Shown here in pieces: positions 35,697-45,327 of a DNA stretch of 64,000 nucleotides. Numbering within the stretch: position 1 is the first letter of the stretch; each line of letters starts with the position of its first letter. The notes below the pieces were generated by a model. That model did no database searches and was not told where the DNA came from. It saw only the letters and a list, made by a program, of their open reading frames with translations. Source of the stretch: JAKAVN01 sp963796565 (GTDB lineage Bacteria > Desulfobacterota > Binatia > Binatales > Binataceae); assembly GCA_963796565.1 (NCBI GenBank), contig CAWCMA010000003.1, forward strand, positions 186,001 to 250,000. Direction: 5' to 3'. Made by a program: the position numbers and the translations under genes.

Positions 35697-36988
35697 AGTT
35701 TTTCTGGCTCCTGCAAAAGACGCTCAATCCTGGCGAGAAAAAGAGCGCCGCGATGCCCGTCGCTGGCGCGGTGATCAGCCGCAAGCGTCGCCATCACGAC
35801 GGGCTTGGCTCCCACCATTCCGTTGGCCGCCCACGGGCGTTCGGTGATCTTACCGAACCCGACCAGCGCAACCTGCGGTGGATAGATAATGCCGAAGACG
35901 GTTTCGACTCCCTGCTCGCCCAGGCTGGTTACCGTGATCGTGGCATCGGCGATTTCTGAGCTTCGCAATACTCCTGCGCGTACCCGCTTTACCAGGTCCT
36001 GCAGGTTTACCATGATCTCGTCCAAACTTTTCTTGTCGACCTCATGGATCGCCGGCGCGATGAGTCCTCCCTGGCGCAGCGAGATCGCCACACCGACATG
36101 AACCGCCTCGCTGGGCTTGGATTCCCCATCCAGCCAGAAGCCGTTCATTTCCGGAATCTCATGCGCTGCCAGAGCGGTCGCCTTCAGGAGAAGCACTGAG
36201 TAGAGCAGCCGCTCGGTCACCGGTCGCTTGAGATTCTGCGTTTGCAACCAGGCCATCGACCGGCTCATGTCGATCTGAGTACCGAGATAGTAATGGGGGA
36301 TCTCGCGCTTGGACCGCGCCATCGCCGCCGCGATCGCTTTCCGCATCGTCGCACGCCGTTCCTCCGGGGCGACGGTTGGTTTGCGCTGAGGCGCAGCCCT
36401 GGGTGCCTGCACTGATGGCGCCGCCGCGGGCGCTCTTTCCACCGGCGACGGCGCAGGAGGCGGCGCCGCCCTGGGCGCTTTGGCGGCCTTCTCGACATCG
36501 GCCTTAGTGATAGCTCCATGCGGGCCCGTACCTTTCACGATAGATAGGTCCACTTTCAATTCGATGGCCGTGCGCATCGCGAGAGGAGAAACACGCAGAC
36601 GGGCGAGGGCGGCCGGTGGCATCCCGGGTCGAGGAGTCTTTTCCGCGACAACGGGCGCCGGCGGTCGAGGCGGCTTGGGCGTGGGTGCAACCTTGGGCGG
36701 CACCGCTATGGGCTTTGGCTTTGCGGCGGGCGGTGCGACAATTTTACCATCGGTGCGGATCACGGCCAGAAGAGTGCCGATCGGAACCTTCTCACCTATT
36801 GGGACAAGGATCTCCTGGATGACCCCGGTCTCGAAAACCTCGACCTCGATGGTGGCCTTTTCCGTGTCGACCACGGCGATGATGTCCCCACGCTTGACCG
36901 CATTGCCGGGTTTTACCAGCCACTCAAGGATGGTGCCGACTTCCATGTCGGCACCGAGAGCGGGCATGCGAAATTCAGCCACGGTCAC
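35693..36988 (-). CDS. Dihydrolipoamide acyltransferase, E2 of a 2-oxoacid dehydrogenase complex
   Basis: A 431-residue E2. The N-terminal lipoyl domain (residues 1-78) carries the lipoylated Lys in VDTEKATIEVEV. A Pro/Lys-rich linker leads to a subunit-binding domain (about 130-170, MRTAIELKVDLSIVKGTGPHGAITKADVEKA), a second Ala/Pro linker, and the catalytic domain ending in ATLAADHRASDGHRGALFL (active-site His and Asp of DHRxxDG). Its start overlaps the E1-beta 3' end by 14 bases. One lipoyl domain, as in pyruvate or acetoin complexes. Confidence 0.92.
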   Translation of the reverse strand: MTVAEFRMPALGADMEVGTILEWLVKPGNAVKRGDIIAVVDTEKATIEVEVFETGVIQEILVPIGEKVPIGTLLAVIRTDGKIVAPPAAKPKPIAVPPKVAPTPKPPRPPAPVVAEKTPRPGMPPAALARLRVSPLAMRTAIELKVDLSIVKGTGPHGAITKADVEKAAKAPRAAPPPAPSPVERAPAAAPSVQAPRAAPQRKPTVAPEERRATMRKAIAAAMARSKREIPHYYLGTQIDMSRSMAWLQTQNLKRPVTERLLYSVLLLKATALAAHEIPEMNGFWLDGESKPSEAVHVGVAISLRQGGLIAPAIHEVDKKSLDEIMVNLQDLVKRVRAGVLRSSEIADATITVTSLGEQGVETVFGIIYPPQVALVGFGKITERPWAANGMVGAKPVVMATLAADHRASDGHRGALFLARIERLLQEPEKL

Positions 36989-37976
36989 CCATCATGAGGT
37001 TCACGGTTTCGACGATGGTACGCACTTGAGGGAGCGCGGCCTCCTCCAGATGCTTCGCATACGGCATCGGTACTTCGGCGCTGCAGACCCGCTCCACCGG
37101 TACGTCGAGCTCGTAAAACGCGCCTTCCATGATGCGCGCGCTGATCTCGGCCGAGATGCTGCCGCTGCGCCATCCTTCGTCGATAATCACTGCTCGATGG
37201 GTACGGGTGACCGAATCCAGGATGGTTGCTGTGTCGAGCGGGCGCAGTGTGCGGAGGTCGATGACTTCGGCATCGATCCCCGCCGCCGACAATTCCTGGG
37301 CGGCTTGCAGCGCCTTGCCAAGCGTACCGCCATAGGTGATGAGGCTCACGTCCGTTCCGGATCTGCGTACTGCGGCTTTATCGATCTCGACGGCGCCCGC
37401 GTCCGCCGCCAATTCGCCTTCCATGTTGTAGAGCATGGCGTGTTCGAAAATCAGTACCGGGTCGGGGTCCTCGAGAGCCGTCCATAGCATGCCCCGGGCG
37501 TCAGGCAGTGTGGCGGGAGTGAGTATTTTGATGCCCGGAATGTGTGCATACCAACCCTCGAGACTGTGCGAGTGCTGAGCCCCAAGCTGGCGCCCGGCGC
37601 CGGTCGTCATTCGAATCACCAATGGAATGTTGAACTGGCCGCCGGACATATGGAGGATCGTTGCGGCGTTGTTCACGATCTGATCGAGCGCCAGCAGGCT
37701 GAAATTGACCGTCATGATCTCGACGATCGGTCTCATTCCACCCAGTGCCGCACCAATTCCGGCACCCACGAAGGCCGACTCGGACAGCGGAGTGTCGCGG
37801 ATTCGTTCGGGGCCGAACTCATCGAGCAATCCCTTGCTCACCGCGTAGCAGCCGCCATAACTGCCGACGTCCTCGCCCATCAGGAACACACGCGGGTCAC
37901 GCTGGAGCGCCTCCCGGATCGCCTGCCTGATCGCTTCGCGATAGGTCGTGCGCCCGGTCTCCGACTTCGCCGTCAT
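36975..37976 (-). CDS. 2-Oxoacid dehydrogenase E1 component, beta subunit (pyruvate/acetoin type)
   Basis: A 333-residue E1-beta. Family blocks are FLMGEDVGSYGGCYAVSKGLLDEFGPERIRDTP split over the first 60 residues, the ThDP-contact Glu region RPIVEIMTVNFSLLALDQIVN, GAGRQLGAQHSHSLE and VIDLRTLRPLDTATILDSV. It forms the alpha2-beta2 ThDP enzyme with the gene that overlaps it by four bases. The substrate is probably pyruvate; acetoin or a branched oxoacid is possible. Confidence 0.93.
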   Translation of the reverse strand: MTAKSETGRTTYREAIRQAIREALQRDPRVFLMGEDVGSYGGCYAVSKGLLDEFGPERIRDTPLSESAFVGAGIGAALGGMRPIVEIMTVNFSLLALDQIVNNAATILHMSGGQFNIPLVIRMTTGAGRQLGAQHSHSLEGWYAHIPGIKILTPATLPDARGMLWTALEDPDPVLIFEHAMLYNMEGELAADAGAVEIDKAAVRRSGTDVSLITYGGTLGKALQAAQELSAAGIDAEVIDLRTLRPLDTATILDSVTRTHRAVIIDEGWRSGSISAEISARIMEGAFYELDVPVERVCSAEVPMPYAKHLEEAALPQVRTIVETVNLMMGDRG

Positions 37977-38974
37977 GGTTTCGTCCTGTCGGTGTAGACG
38001 GACTTAGTCAGGTCTTCGACTGGCTCCCAGGCCCCGGCCTCGGCGAACTCGACCGCCTTGGCGATCTCTGCCGCAATATCTTCTTCGATCGCTTTGAAAT
38101 CCTCGTCGCTCACCAGTCCCTGTTCCTGCAGACGCGCTTGAAACGTGACGATGGGATCGCGCGTTTTCCACTCTTCGACTTCCTGCTTGGTGCGGTAAAG
38201 CTGGGGATCGAACATCGAGTGCGCGCGGAACCGGTAGGTACGAAACTCAAGGAAGTAGGGTCCTCCGCCGGAACGCACGGCCGCAACGGCTCTTCGCGCC
38301 GCGTCCTCACATGCGACAACGTCCATGCCATCGACCGGCCAGGCCGGCATTTCGTAACTGGTCGCCTTAAGGCTCAGGTCGGTCTCGGACTCGGAACGCT
38401 TGAGCGCCGTCCCCATCGCATAGAGATTGTTCTCGCAGAGAAAGAGCACGGGCAATTTCCATAGCGCGGCGAGATTCATGCACTCGTGGAATTCGCCCTC
38501 CGCCATCGCACCTTCACCAAAGAAGCACGCGGTTACGCCCGGGCGACCTTGCATCTTGTCGGCGAGCGCCAAGCCGACGGCCACCGGCAATCCGCCGCCG
38601 ACGATCGCGTTTCCGCCATAGAAGCGCCTGGCCGCATCGAACAGATGCATCGAACCACCCCGGCCGTGACTGCATCCCTCGCGCTTGCCATACAGCTCGG
38701 CCATAATCGCCGCGGCCGGGACTCCCCGAACCAGCGCATGTCCGTGCTCGCGGTAGGTCGCCACGATTGCGTCGTCGGCCTGCAGGGCTTGCATGGCGCC
38801 GACCGCAACCGCTTCTTCGCCTATATACAGGTGCAGAAAGCCGCGAATCTTGGCAGCGCTGTAAAGTTCCGCGCATTTCTCTTCGAAGCGGCGGATGCGA
38901 AGCATTTCGCGCAGAAGCAAGAACGCGTGATCGCGTTCCAGCACCCCTTGCGGTGAGTTTGCTTGTAGAGCCAC
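37973..38974 (-). CDS. 2-Oxoacid dehydrogenase E1 component, alpha subunit (pyruvate/acetoin type)
   Basis: A 333-residue E1-alpha. It shows IRRFEEKCAELYSAAKIRGFLHLYIGEEAVAVG, the phosphorylation-loop equivalent CSHGRGGSMHLFDAARRFYGG and the ThDP motif ACFFGEGAMAEGEFHECMNLAALWKLPVLFLCENN in pieces. The RGGSMHL loop and LPVLFLCENNLYAMGT favour pyruvate over branched-chain substrates. It follows the acetyl-CoA synthetase gene by 20 bases. No dihydrolipoamide dehydrogenase (E3) is present anywhere in the window. Confidence 0.93.
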   Translation of the reverse strand: MALQANSPQGVLERDHAFLLLREMLRIRRFEEKCAELYSAAKIRGFLHLYIGEEAVAVGAMQALQADDAIVATYREHGHALVRGVPAAAIMAELYGKREGCSHGRGGSMHLFDAARRFYGGNAIVGGGLPVAVGLALADKMQGRPGVTACFFGEGAMAEGEFHECMNLAALWKLPVLFLCENNLYAMGTALKRSESETDLSLKATSYEMPAWPVDGMDVVACEDAARRAVAAVRSGGGPYFLEFRTYRFRAHSMFDPQLYRTKQEVEEWKTRDPIVTFQARLQEQGLVSDEDFKAIEEDIAAEIAKAVEFAEAGAWEPVEDLTKSVYTDRTKP

Positions 38975-38994
38975 GGTGCGCTCGCGCCGGACCT

Positions 38995-40767
38995 TCAGGT
39001 AGGCCCGGACTCGCCCTCCAACGTGGAGGTGTCGCCCTCCGGCAGCCCAAGTTCACGCGCCTTCAGCAGGCGGCGCATGATTTTGCCGCTGCGGGTCTTT
39101 GGCACATTCGTAACAAACTCGATCTCCTTGGGCGCCACCACCGCCCCCAGACGTTTGCGTGCGAACCCGAGCAATTCGCGCCGCAGCTCCTCGCTTGGAG
39201 AGTAAGCGGCCTTCAAAGAGACAAACGCCTTGACTATTTCCCCCGCCATCGGGTCCGGCTTGCCGATAACGCCGGCTTCGGCCACAGCGGGATGCTCCAG
39301 CAGCGCGCTCTCGACCTCGAAGGGACCGATCAAATGGCCGGATGATTTGATCACATCATCGGCCCGGCCGACGAACCAGAAGTACCCTTCGGCATCGCGT
39401 TTGGCCAAGTCGCCAGTAAGATACCAACCCCCGGCGAAGCACTTTCGATAACGTTCCTCCTCGTGCAAGTAGCCGCGAAACATCGACGGCCAGCCCGGCC
39501 TCAGCGCCAACTCGCCCTCGATTCCTGGCTCGGTCAATTCCTGGATAGTTCCATCCGGGTGACGGCGGAGGACGGCGGCGTCGATGCCGGGCAGCGGACG
39601 GCCCATCGACCCCGGACGAATATCCATCGCGGCGTAATTGGCGATCATGATGCCGCCGGTTTCCGTTTGCCACCAGTTGTCGTGAATGGGAAGGCCGAAC
39701 GCTTCCTGCCCCCAAACCACCGCTTCCGGGTTGAGCGGTTCGCCGACGCTGGCGACGAAACGAAGTCGGCCAAGATCGTATTTGCGGATCACTTCGGTGC
39801 CGACCTTCATCATCATGCGCACGGCAGTCGGCGCGGTATACCAAATAGTCACTCGCTGGCTCTGAAGAATTCCATACCAACGCTCGGCATCGAATTCGGC
39901 TTCGTCGATTATGCTGGTGATGCCGTGGGTGAGAGGAGCGATGATGCCGTAGGAGGTTCCGGTCACCCAGCCGGGGTCGGCCGTGCACCAGAAAATGTCC
40001 TCCGGATGAAAGTCGAGAGCGAACCGGCCCGTCATGTGGTGAGCGACAACCGCCTCGTGCACGTGCATCGCTCCCTTAGGCTTGCCGGTGGTGCCGCTGG
40101 TGAAGTGGAGCAGCGCCAGATCCTCCGGGTCGGTATGCGGGATGTCGAAGTCATCGTCGGCGTCAGTCATGACCTGATTGAAGTCGAGCGTTCCTGGAAT
40201 CGCTCGAATCTCCTCCGGGGCGCCAATCAGGAGCACGTGACGTAAACCGGAGAGGGCGGCGCGCAGGTCTGCGACCTTTCGTTTGTAAAAGGAGGTTGTG
40301 GTCACGAGCACGCGCCCATCGCCGATTCCAATCCTCTGACGGATCGGCTCGGGGCCGAAGGCCGAGAACAGGGGGCAAAAGACGCCGCCAATTTTCAGCG
40401 TGCCAAGTGCGCTGATATAAAGTTCGGGGATTCGCCCGGCGAGTAAGAACACTCGCTCACCCCGAGCGACGCCAATCCGTGTCAGTACGTTGGCGAAGCG
40501 GTTGGTCAGCGCACGTAAATCCCCGTAGCTGAAGTCACGCACTTCGCCCCGTTTGCCGAGCCAGCGCAGCGCCAGGCGATCACCGCGCGGCCCTGTACAG
40601 TGCCGGTCGACCGCTTCGTAGGCGATGTTGAGCCCGCCGCCGGGAAGACCGTCCAAGTCCTGACGGGCGGCTTTCCAGGAAAAGGCCGCCCTGGTTTGCT
40701 CGTAATCCAACAGATTCGGGACAACGGCCCAGCCCCCTCGCGGCTTCTCGATCGTTTCCCAGGTCAC
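38995..40767 (-). CDS. acsA: AMP-forming acetyl-CoA synthetase (acetate-CoA ligase)
   Basis: A 590-residue acyl-CoA ligase of the acetyl-CoA synthetase type. The adenylation signature is LLHFTSGTTGKPKGAMHVH, the acetate-pocket Trp region is HDNWWQTETGG, and the regulatory lysine sits in VPKTRSGKIMRRLLKA. The start is a GTG at 40767 (VTWETIEKPRGGW), with GGAG nine bases before it; an ATG at 40902 would overlap the hemerythrin gene by over 100 bases. It activates acetate to acetyl-CoA and lies between the hemerythrin gene and the PDH genes in one operon. Confidence 0.92.
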   Translation of the reverse strand: MTWETIEKPRGGWAVVPNLLDYEQTRAAFSWKAARQDLDGLPGGGLNIAYEAVDRHCTGPRGDRLALRWLGKRGEVRDFSYGDLRALTNRFANVLTRIGVARGERVFLLAGRIPELYISALGTLKIGGVFCPLFSAFGPEPIRQRIGIGDGRVLVTTTSFYKRKVADLRAALSGLRHVLLIGAPEEIRAIPGTLDFNQVMTDADDDFDIPHTDPEDLALLHFTSGTTGKPKGAMHVHEAVVAHHMTGRFALDFHPEDIFWCTADPGWVTGTSYGIIAPLTHGITSIIDEAEFDAERWYGILQSQRVTIWYTAPTAVRMMMKVGTEVIRKYDLGRLRFVASVGEPLNPEAVVWGQEAFGLPIHDNWWQTETGGIMIANYAAMDIRPGSMGRPLPGIDAAVLRRHPDGTIQELTEPGIEGELALRPGWPSMFRGYLHEEERYRKCFAGGWYLTGDLAKRDAEGYFWFVGRADDVIKSSGHLIGPFEVESALLEHPAVAEAGVIGKPDPMAGEIVKAFVSLKAAYSPSEELRRELLGFARKRLGAVVAPKEIEFVTNVPKTRSGKIMRRLLKARELGLPEGDTSTLEGESGPT

Positions 40768-40793
40768 GTGTGGCTCCGCACCGCTGCTCTGGC

Positions 40794-41285
40794 TCAGGTT
40801 TGCGGGTGACGGAACAGCACCCGGCGCATCACGGGGAACAAGGAGCGTTCCTCGCCAGCGATGAGATCGTCCAGCGTGGTCGCGTAGACGCACAGGTTGC
40901 ATGCTTCGGCGGCCACAACGTCGTTGCTTCCCTGCTCGAAGGAGTGTGTGGCGATGATGTCACGCAGCGCCATGATTTGTTCGTGCTTTTTGCGTGCGCG
41001 ATCGACCAGTTCGCGAGGAAATTCCGCAAGCGCCTCGGCCCAAGGCAGCAGGGTGTGTTCCTCTTTGCTGAGATGGCTGGCGATGAGGGAATCGATCCGC
41101 GCCCAGGCCTTGGCGGCCTTCTCACGAAGTTCCCGGTCGCCGGGATCGAACGAAAGCCGCGCACCTGCCGAGGCTGCCTCCAGAATCGGGCGTCTCAACC
41201 TAATGTCCTCCTCTGCCAGCTTGGCCAGAGTGAACTTCATCTGCGACTCTCTGGTCGCCGCCTCCGGGATCTGCTTGTTCTCCAT
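40794..41285 (-). CDS. Hemerythrin-like (HHE) domain protein with altered ligands
   Basis: A 163-residue four-helix protein. Helix 2 has HLSKEEHTLLPW (His and Glu ligands present) and helix 3 has KKHEQIMALRDI. In helix 1 the expected His is replaced (LAEEDIRLRRPI), and before the helix-4 EE pair the expected His is Leu (DLIAGEERSLFPVM). It may therefore bind a single iron or another metal, or sense redox or NO rather than bind oxygen reversibly. It is the first gene of the operon and starts about 25 bases from the predicted sigma-54 transcription start. Confidence 0.82.
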   Translation of the reverse strand: MENKQIPEAATRESQMKFTLAKLAEEDIRLRRPILEAASAGARLSFDPGDRELREKAAKAWARIDSLIASHLSKEEHTLLPWAEALAEFPRELVDRARKKHEQIMALRDIIATHSFEQGSNDVVAAEACNLCVYATTLDDLIAGEERSLFPVMRRVLFRHPQT

Positions 41286-41320
41286 TGTTGTCCCCTTCGA
41301 AACGCTCGAGCGACCAAGGG

Positions 41321-41336
41321 TGCATTCCCCATGCCA
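41321..41336 (-). promoter_or_regulatory. Sigma-54 promoter of the hemerythrin-acs-PDH-ACP operon
   Basis: Minus-strand TGGCATGGGGAATGCA matches the -24/-12 consensus TGGCAC-N5-TTGCW at 9 of 11 defined positions, with the essential GG and GC at the exact 10-base spacing. The predicted start of transcription is near 41310, leaving a leader of about 25 bases to the hemerythrin ATG at 41285. Confidence 0.75.
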
Positions 41337-41413
41337 TGGCTATTCGTTCGGCCTCGACGGCGGCTCACAGCGGGGAACCGAGAGAGAGCGTGCGCGGGAC
41401 TGTTCCTGTTGTC

Positions 41414-41431
41414 TCCTTTGGATACAAAGGA
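41414..41431. promoter_or_regulatory. Candidate upstream activator site (palindrome)
   Basis: TCCTTTG-GATA-CAAAGGA has perfect 7-bp arms around a 4-bp centre. It is 78 bases upstream of the -24 element of the hemerythrin-operon promoter, where enhancer-binding activators usually bind. The regulator encoded at 41668 is the natural candidate to bind it. Confidence 0.5.
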
Positions 41432-41667
41432 AGTCTCGATAAGAGCCAAAGTCTGGGATGTGAATGAGCCGCGTCGCTCACGATGTATTTCACGTCGGCA
41501 CAATCCATTGAAATGTTCATCAAAGAACCTTCCCCGGCGTGGAAGTCGTGCGCGTTCCGCCAGTTTGCAACAGTATCGTCGGGGTCCAGCCGCTTGGAGC
41601 GGCACGGCTTGTATGGGCATAATCGGAACGCGGAGCCTAAAAAATCAGCTTCGCGCTCCAAGCGATC

Positions 41668-43043
<1,376 letters not shown>

Positions 43044-43047
<4 letters not shown>

Positions 43048-44177
43048 TCCAGCGATTTGCGCAGACGGCTCGTGGTGAAGGCGAGCAGCGCCGCCCCGAT
43101 CAGCGCCATCGCCAGCATGTTCGGCCACAGCACGTCCAGACCCACGCCTTTGAGGTAGAGGCCGCGCAGCACCACCAGGAAGTGGCACAGCGGGTTGAGC
43201 TCGCAAATCCACTGCATCGCCGGGGGCATCGAACTCACCGGCGTGCCCAGCCCGGAAAAAACAATCGACGGCATGATCACGAAGAAGCCAGTGACCATCG
43301 CCTGCTGCTGAGTCATCGCGGCGGTCGAGATCAGGAGTCCGATGCCCAGCATGCTGAGCAGGAACAGCGCCGCGCCCAGCAGCAGCAGCGGCGCGCTGCC
43401 GCGAAAAGGCACACCGAACCAGAAGGTCCCAACCGACGCGACCACCGCCGCATCGGCGAGTCCGACCAGAAAAAATGGCACCGTCTTGCCGAGGATGAAT
43501 TCGGAGCGCCGGATCGGCGTCACCATGATCTGTTCCAGGGTGCCAAGCTCGCGCTCTCTGACGACGGCGAACGCCGTGAGCTGCACCACGGTGAGGAGCA
43601 CGATACTCCCGATGAGCCCCGGTACGATGAACCATCGGCTCAGCAGATCGGGGTTGAACCAGGGGCGCGGCTCGAGCACTACCGTGGGCATGCCCGCGAC
43701 AAGATTGGGCGCCGTGCGCTCGAGCCGGTCGCGCATTTGCCGCTCGGCGAAAGCGTTGGCGATTTGCGTGACGTAGCCATAGGCGATGAGCGCCGTGTTG
43801 GAATTGGTGCCATCCAGTATCACCTGCACAGGGGCGGTGCGTCCTTTGCGCAGGAGTTCAGCGAAGCCGGGATGAATCTCGACCGCCAGGTAGACGCGGC
43901 TCTCGTCGATGAGCGTGCGGATCTCTGCGCGGCGTTCCAGGCGATAGCGGACGTCGAAGTAGGGGCTCGCGCTGAAACCTGCGATTAGTTCCCGGCTCTC
44001 CTGGCTATGATCGAGGTCGAGCACCGCGGTCGGCACGTGGCGCACCTCGAAGGTTGCTGCGTAGCCGAACACCATCATCTGGATGATCGCGGGGGCAAAC
44101 AGCACGAAGCGAGCCTTGGGGTCCCGCAGGAGCTGGATGAACTCCTTGATGAGCATCTGGCGCAGTCTGCCGAACAT
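43044..44177 (-). CDS. ABC-2 type transporter permease (YbhR/YbhS-like), second copy
   Basis: A 377-residue ABC-2 permease: one N-terminal membrane helix (FVLFAPAIIQMMVFGYA), a large extracytoplasmic domain (about residues 45-175) and five C-terminal helices (LIGSIVLLTVVQLTAFAVVRERELGTLEQIMVTP is the signature around the second helix). The start at 44177 removes a long shadow extension. It pairs with the similar 377-residue permease 14 bases upstream. Last gene of an efflux operon with two ATPases and a HlyD adaptor. Confidence 0.9.
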
Positions 44178-44191
44178 CGCTTCGCCCCGTC

Positions 44192-45325
44192 CTAGTCGAT
44201 CCGTTTGCGAAAGCTCAACACCGCAATGCCGCCCATCAGCACTGCAAAACCAACCAGCGCCAGGATGTCGAAACGGAGCGCACCGATGCCAACCCCTTTG
44301 AGGAATACTCCCTTCAGAATCGTGTCGTAGTACCTTGCGGGCACGAAGTAACTGATGATTCGTATCGGCAGCGGCATCTGGTCGAGCGGGAAGATGAAGC
44401 CCGAAAGCAGGAAGGCCGGCATGAAGGTCGCCACCATCGCCACCTGACTGGCAACCAGCTGGGAACGGGCGATAGCTGAAATCCAGAAACCCAATGCGAG
44501 GACCGCGAACAGGAACAAGGCCGACGTCCCGAGCAGGGTTGTAACGTGGCCGCGGAACGGAACCTGGAACCAGAACGTGCTGAGTCCGGCGCACAATGCG
44601 GTCGCTACCATCCCAATCCCGAAATAGGGAACCAACTTGCCGAGCACGAGTTCAAGCGGCGTCACCGGAGTGGAGACCAGTTGCTCCATCGTGCCGCGTT
44701 CCCATTCGCGCGCGATCGTGAGCGCGGTCAGGAACGTCCCGATCACCGCCATCACGAGCGCGATCACGCCGGGCAAAATGAAGTTGCGGCTTTCCAGATC
44801 CTCGTTGAACCAGGTCCGCGCGTCGACCGACAGTGGAGGCTCGACGTTGGTGACCCCCTGGCGCTCGAGCCATTCGATTTGAACCTGCGCGGAGTATCGG
44901 CTGACGACCCCCTCGCTGTAGCCGATGATGATATTGGCGGTATTGTCGTCGCTGGCGTCGATCAGCGCCTGCACGCCGACCGTGCCGCCTTCGGCGATGC
45001 GCTTTGAGAAATCGTGAGGAATGACCAGCGCGAACTTGCATCGTCCCGCATCGATGCCGCGCACGATGTCGGGATAGCTGTCGACCGCCTTGACGATGCG
45101 AAAGTATTCGGAAGCCTGGAAGCCTTTGAGCAGATCCTGGCTCCGCTGGCTGCCCTCACGGTCGAAGACGTACATCGGGATGTGCTTGATGTCGAGCGTG
45201 ACGCCGTAGCCGTAGAGCATCGTCATCACGATCGGCATCACCGCGATGATCGCCAGGCTGCGCCAGTCGCGCACCACCTGGATCATTTCCTTGCGGGCGA
45301 TTGCCCACAGCCGATGCCAGCGCAT
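44192..45325 (-). CDS. ABC-2 type transporter permease (YbhR/YbhS-like), first copy
   Basis: A 377-residue ABC-2 permease with the same plan as the next gene: a first helix (LAIIAVMPIVMTMLYGYGV), an extracytoplasmic domain including DREGSQRSQDLLKGFQASEYF, then five helices with IAREWERGTMEQLVSTPVTPLELVLGKL. The two permeases likely form a heterodimer, as YbhS and YbhR do in Escherichia coli. Two bases separate it from the upstream ATPase gene. Confidence 0.9.
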   Translation of the reverse strand: MRWHRLWAIARKEMIQVVRDWRSLAIIAVMPIVMTMLYGYGVTLDIKHIPMYVFDREGSQRSQDLLKGFQASEYFRIVKAVDSYPDIVRGIDAGRCKFALVIPHDFSKRIAEGGTVGVQALIDASDDNTANIIIGYSEGVVSRYSAQVQIEWLERQGVTNVEPPLSVDARTWFNEDLESRNFILPGVIALVMAVIGTFLTALTIAREWERGTMEQLVSTPVTPLELVLGKLVPYFGIGMVATALCAGLSTFWFQVPFRGHVTTLLGTSALFLFAVLALGFWISAIARSQLVASQVAMVATFMPAFLLSGFIFPLDQMPLPIRIISYFVPARYYDTILKGVFLKGVGIGALRFDILALVGFAVLMGGIAVLSFRKRID

Positions 45326-45327
45326 CG

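Larger units (their letters stand above)
41286..41667. other. Divergent control region between hemerythrin operon and NtrC-type regulator
   Basis: A 382-base gene-free region. It holds a sigma-54 promoter for the leftward operon (41321-41336) and a perfect 18-base palindrome (41414-41431) at the distance expected of an activator site. Nothing comparable to a sigma-54 promoter faces right toward the regulator gene. Open frames here on both strands are rich in Arg and Ser and look like shadows. Confidence 0.6.

Noticed and set aside
38995..40902. ATG at 40902 as start of acetyl-CoA synthetase
   Set aside because: It would overlap the hemerythrin gene by 109 bases and adds residues absent from the family; the GTG at 40767 has a ribosome site.
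41237..41620. 127-codon minus-strand frame overlapping the hemerythrin control region
   Set aside because: Arg/Ser-rich shadow composition and it would cover the sigma-54 promoter and palindrome.
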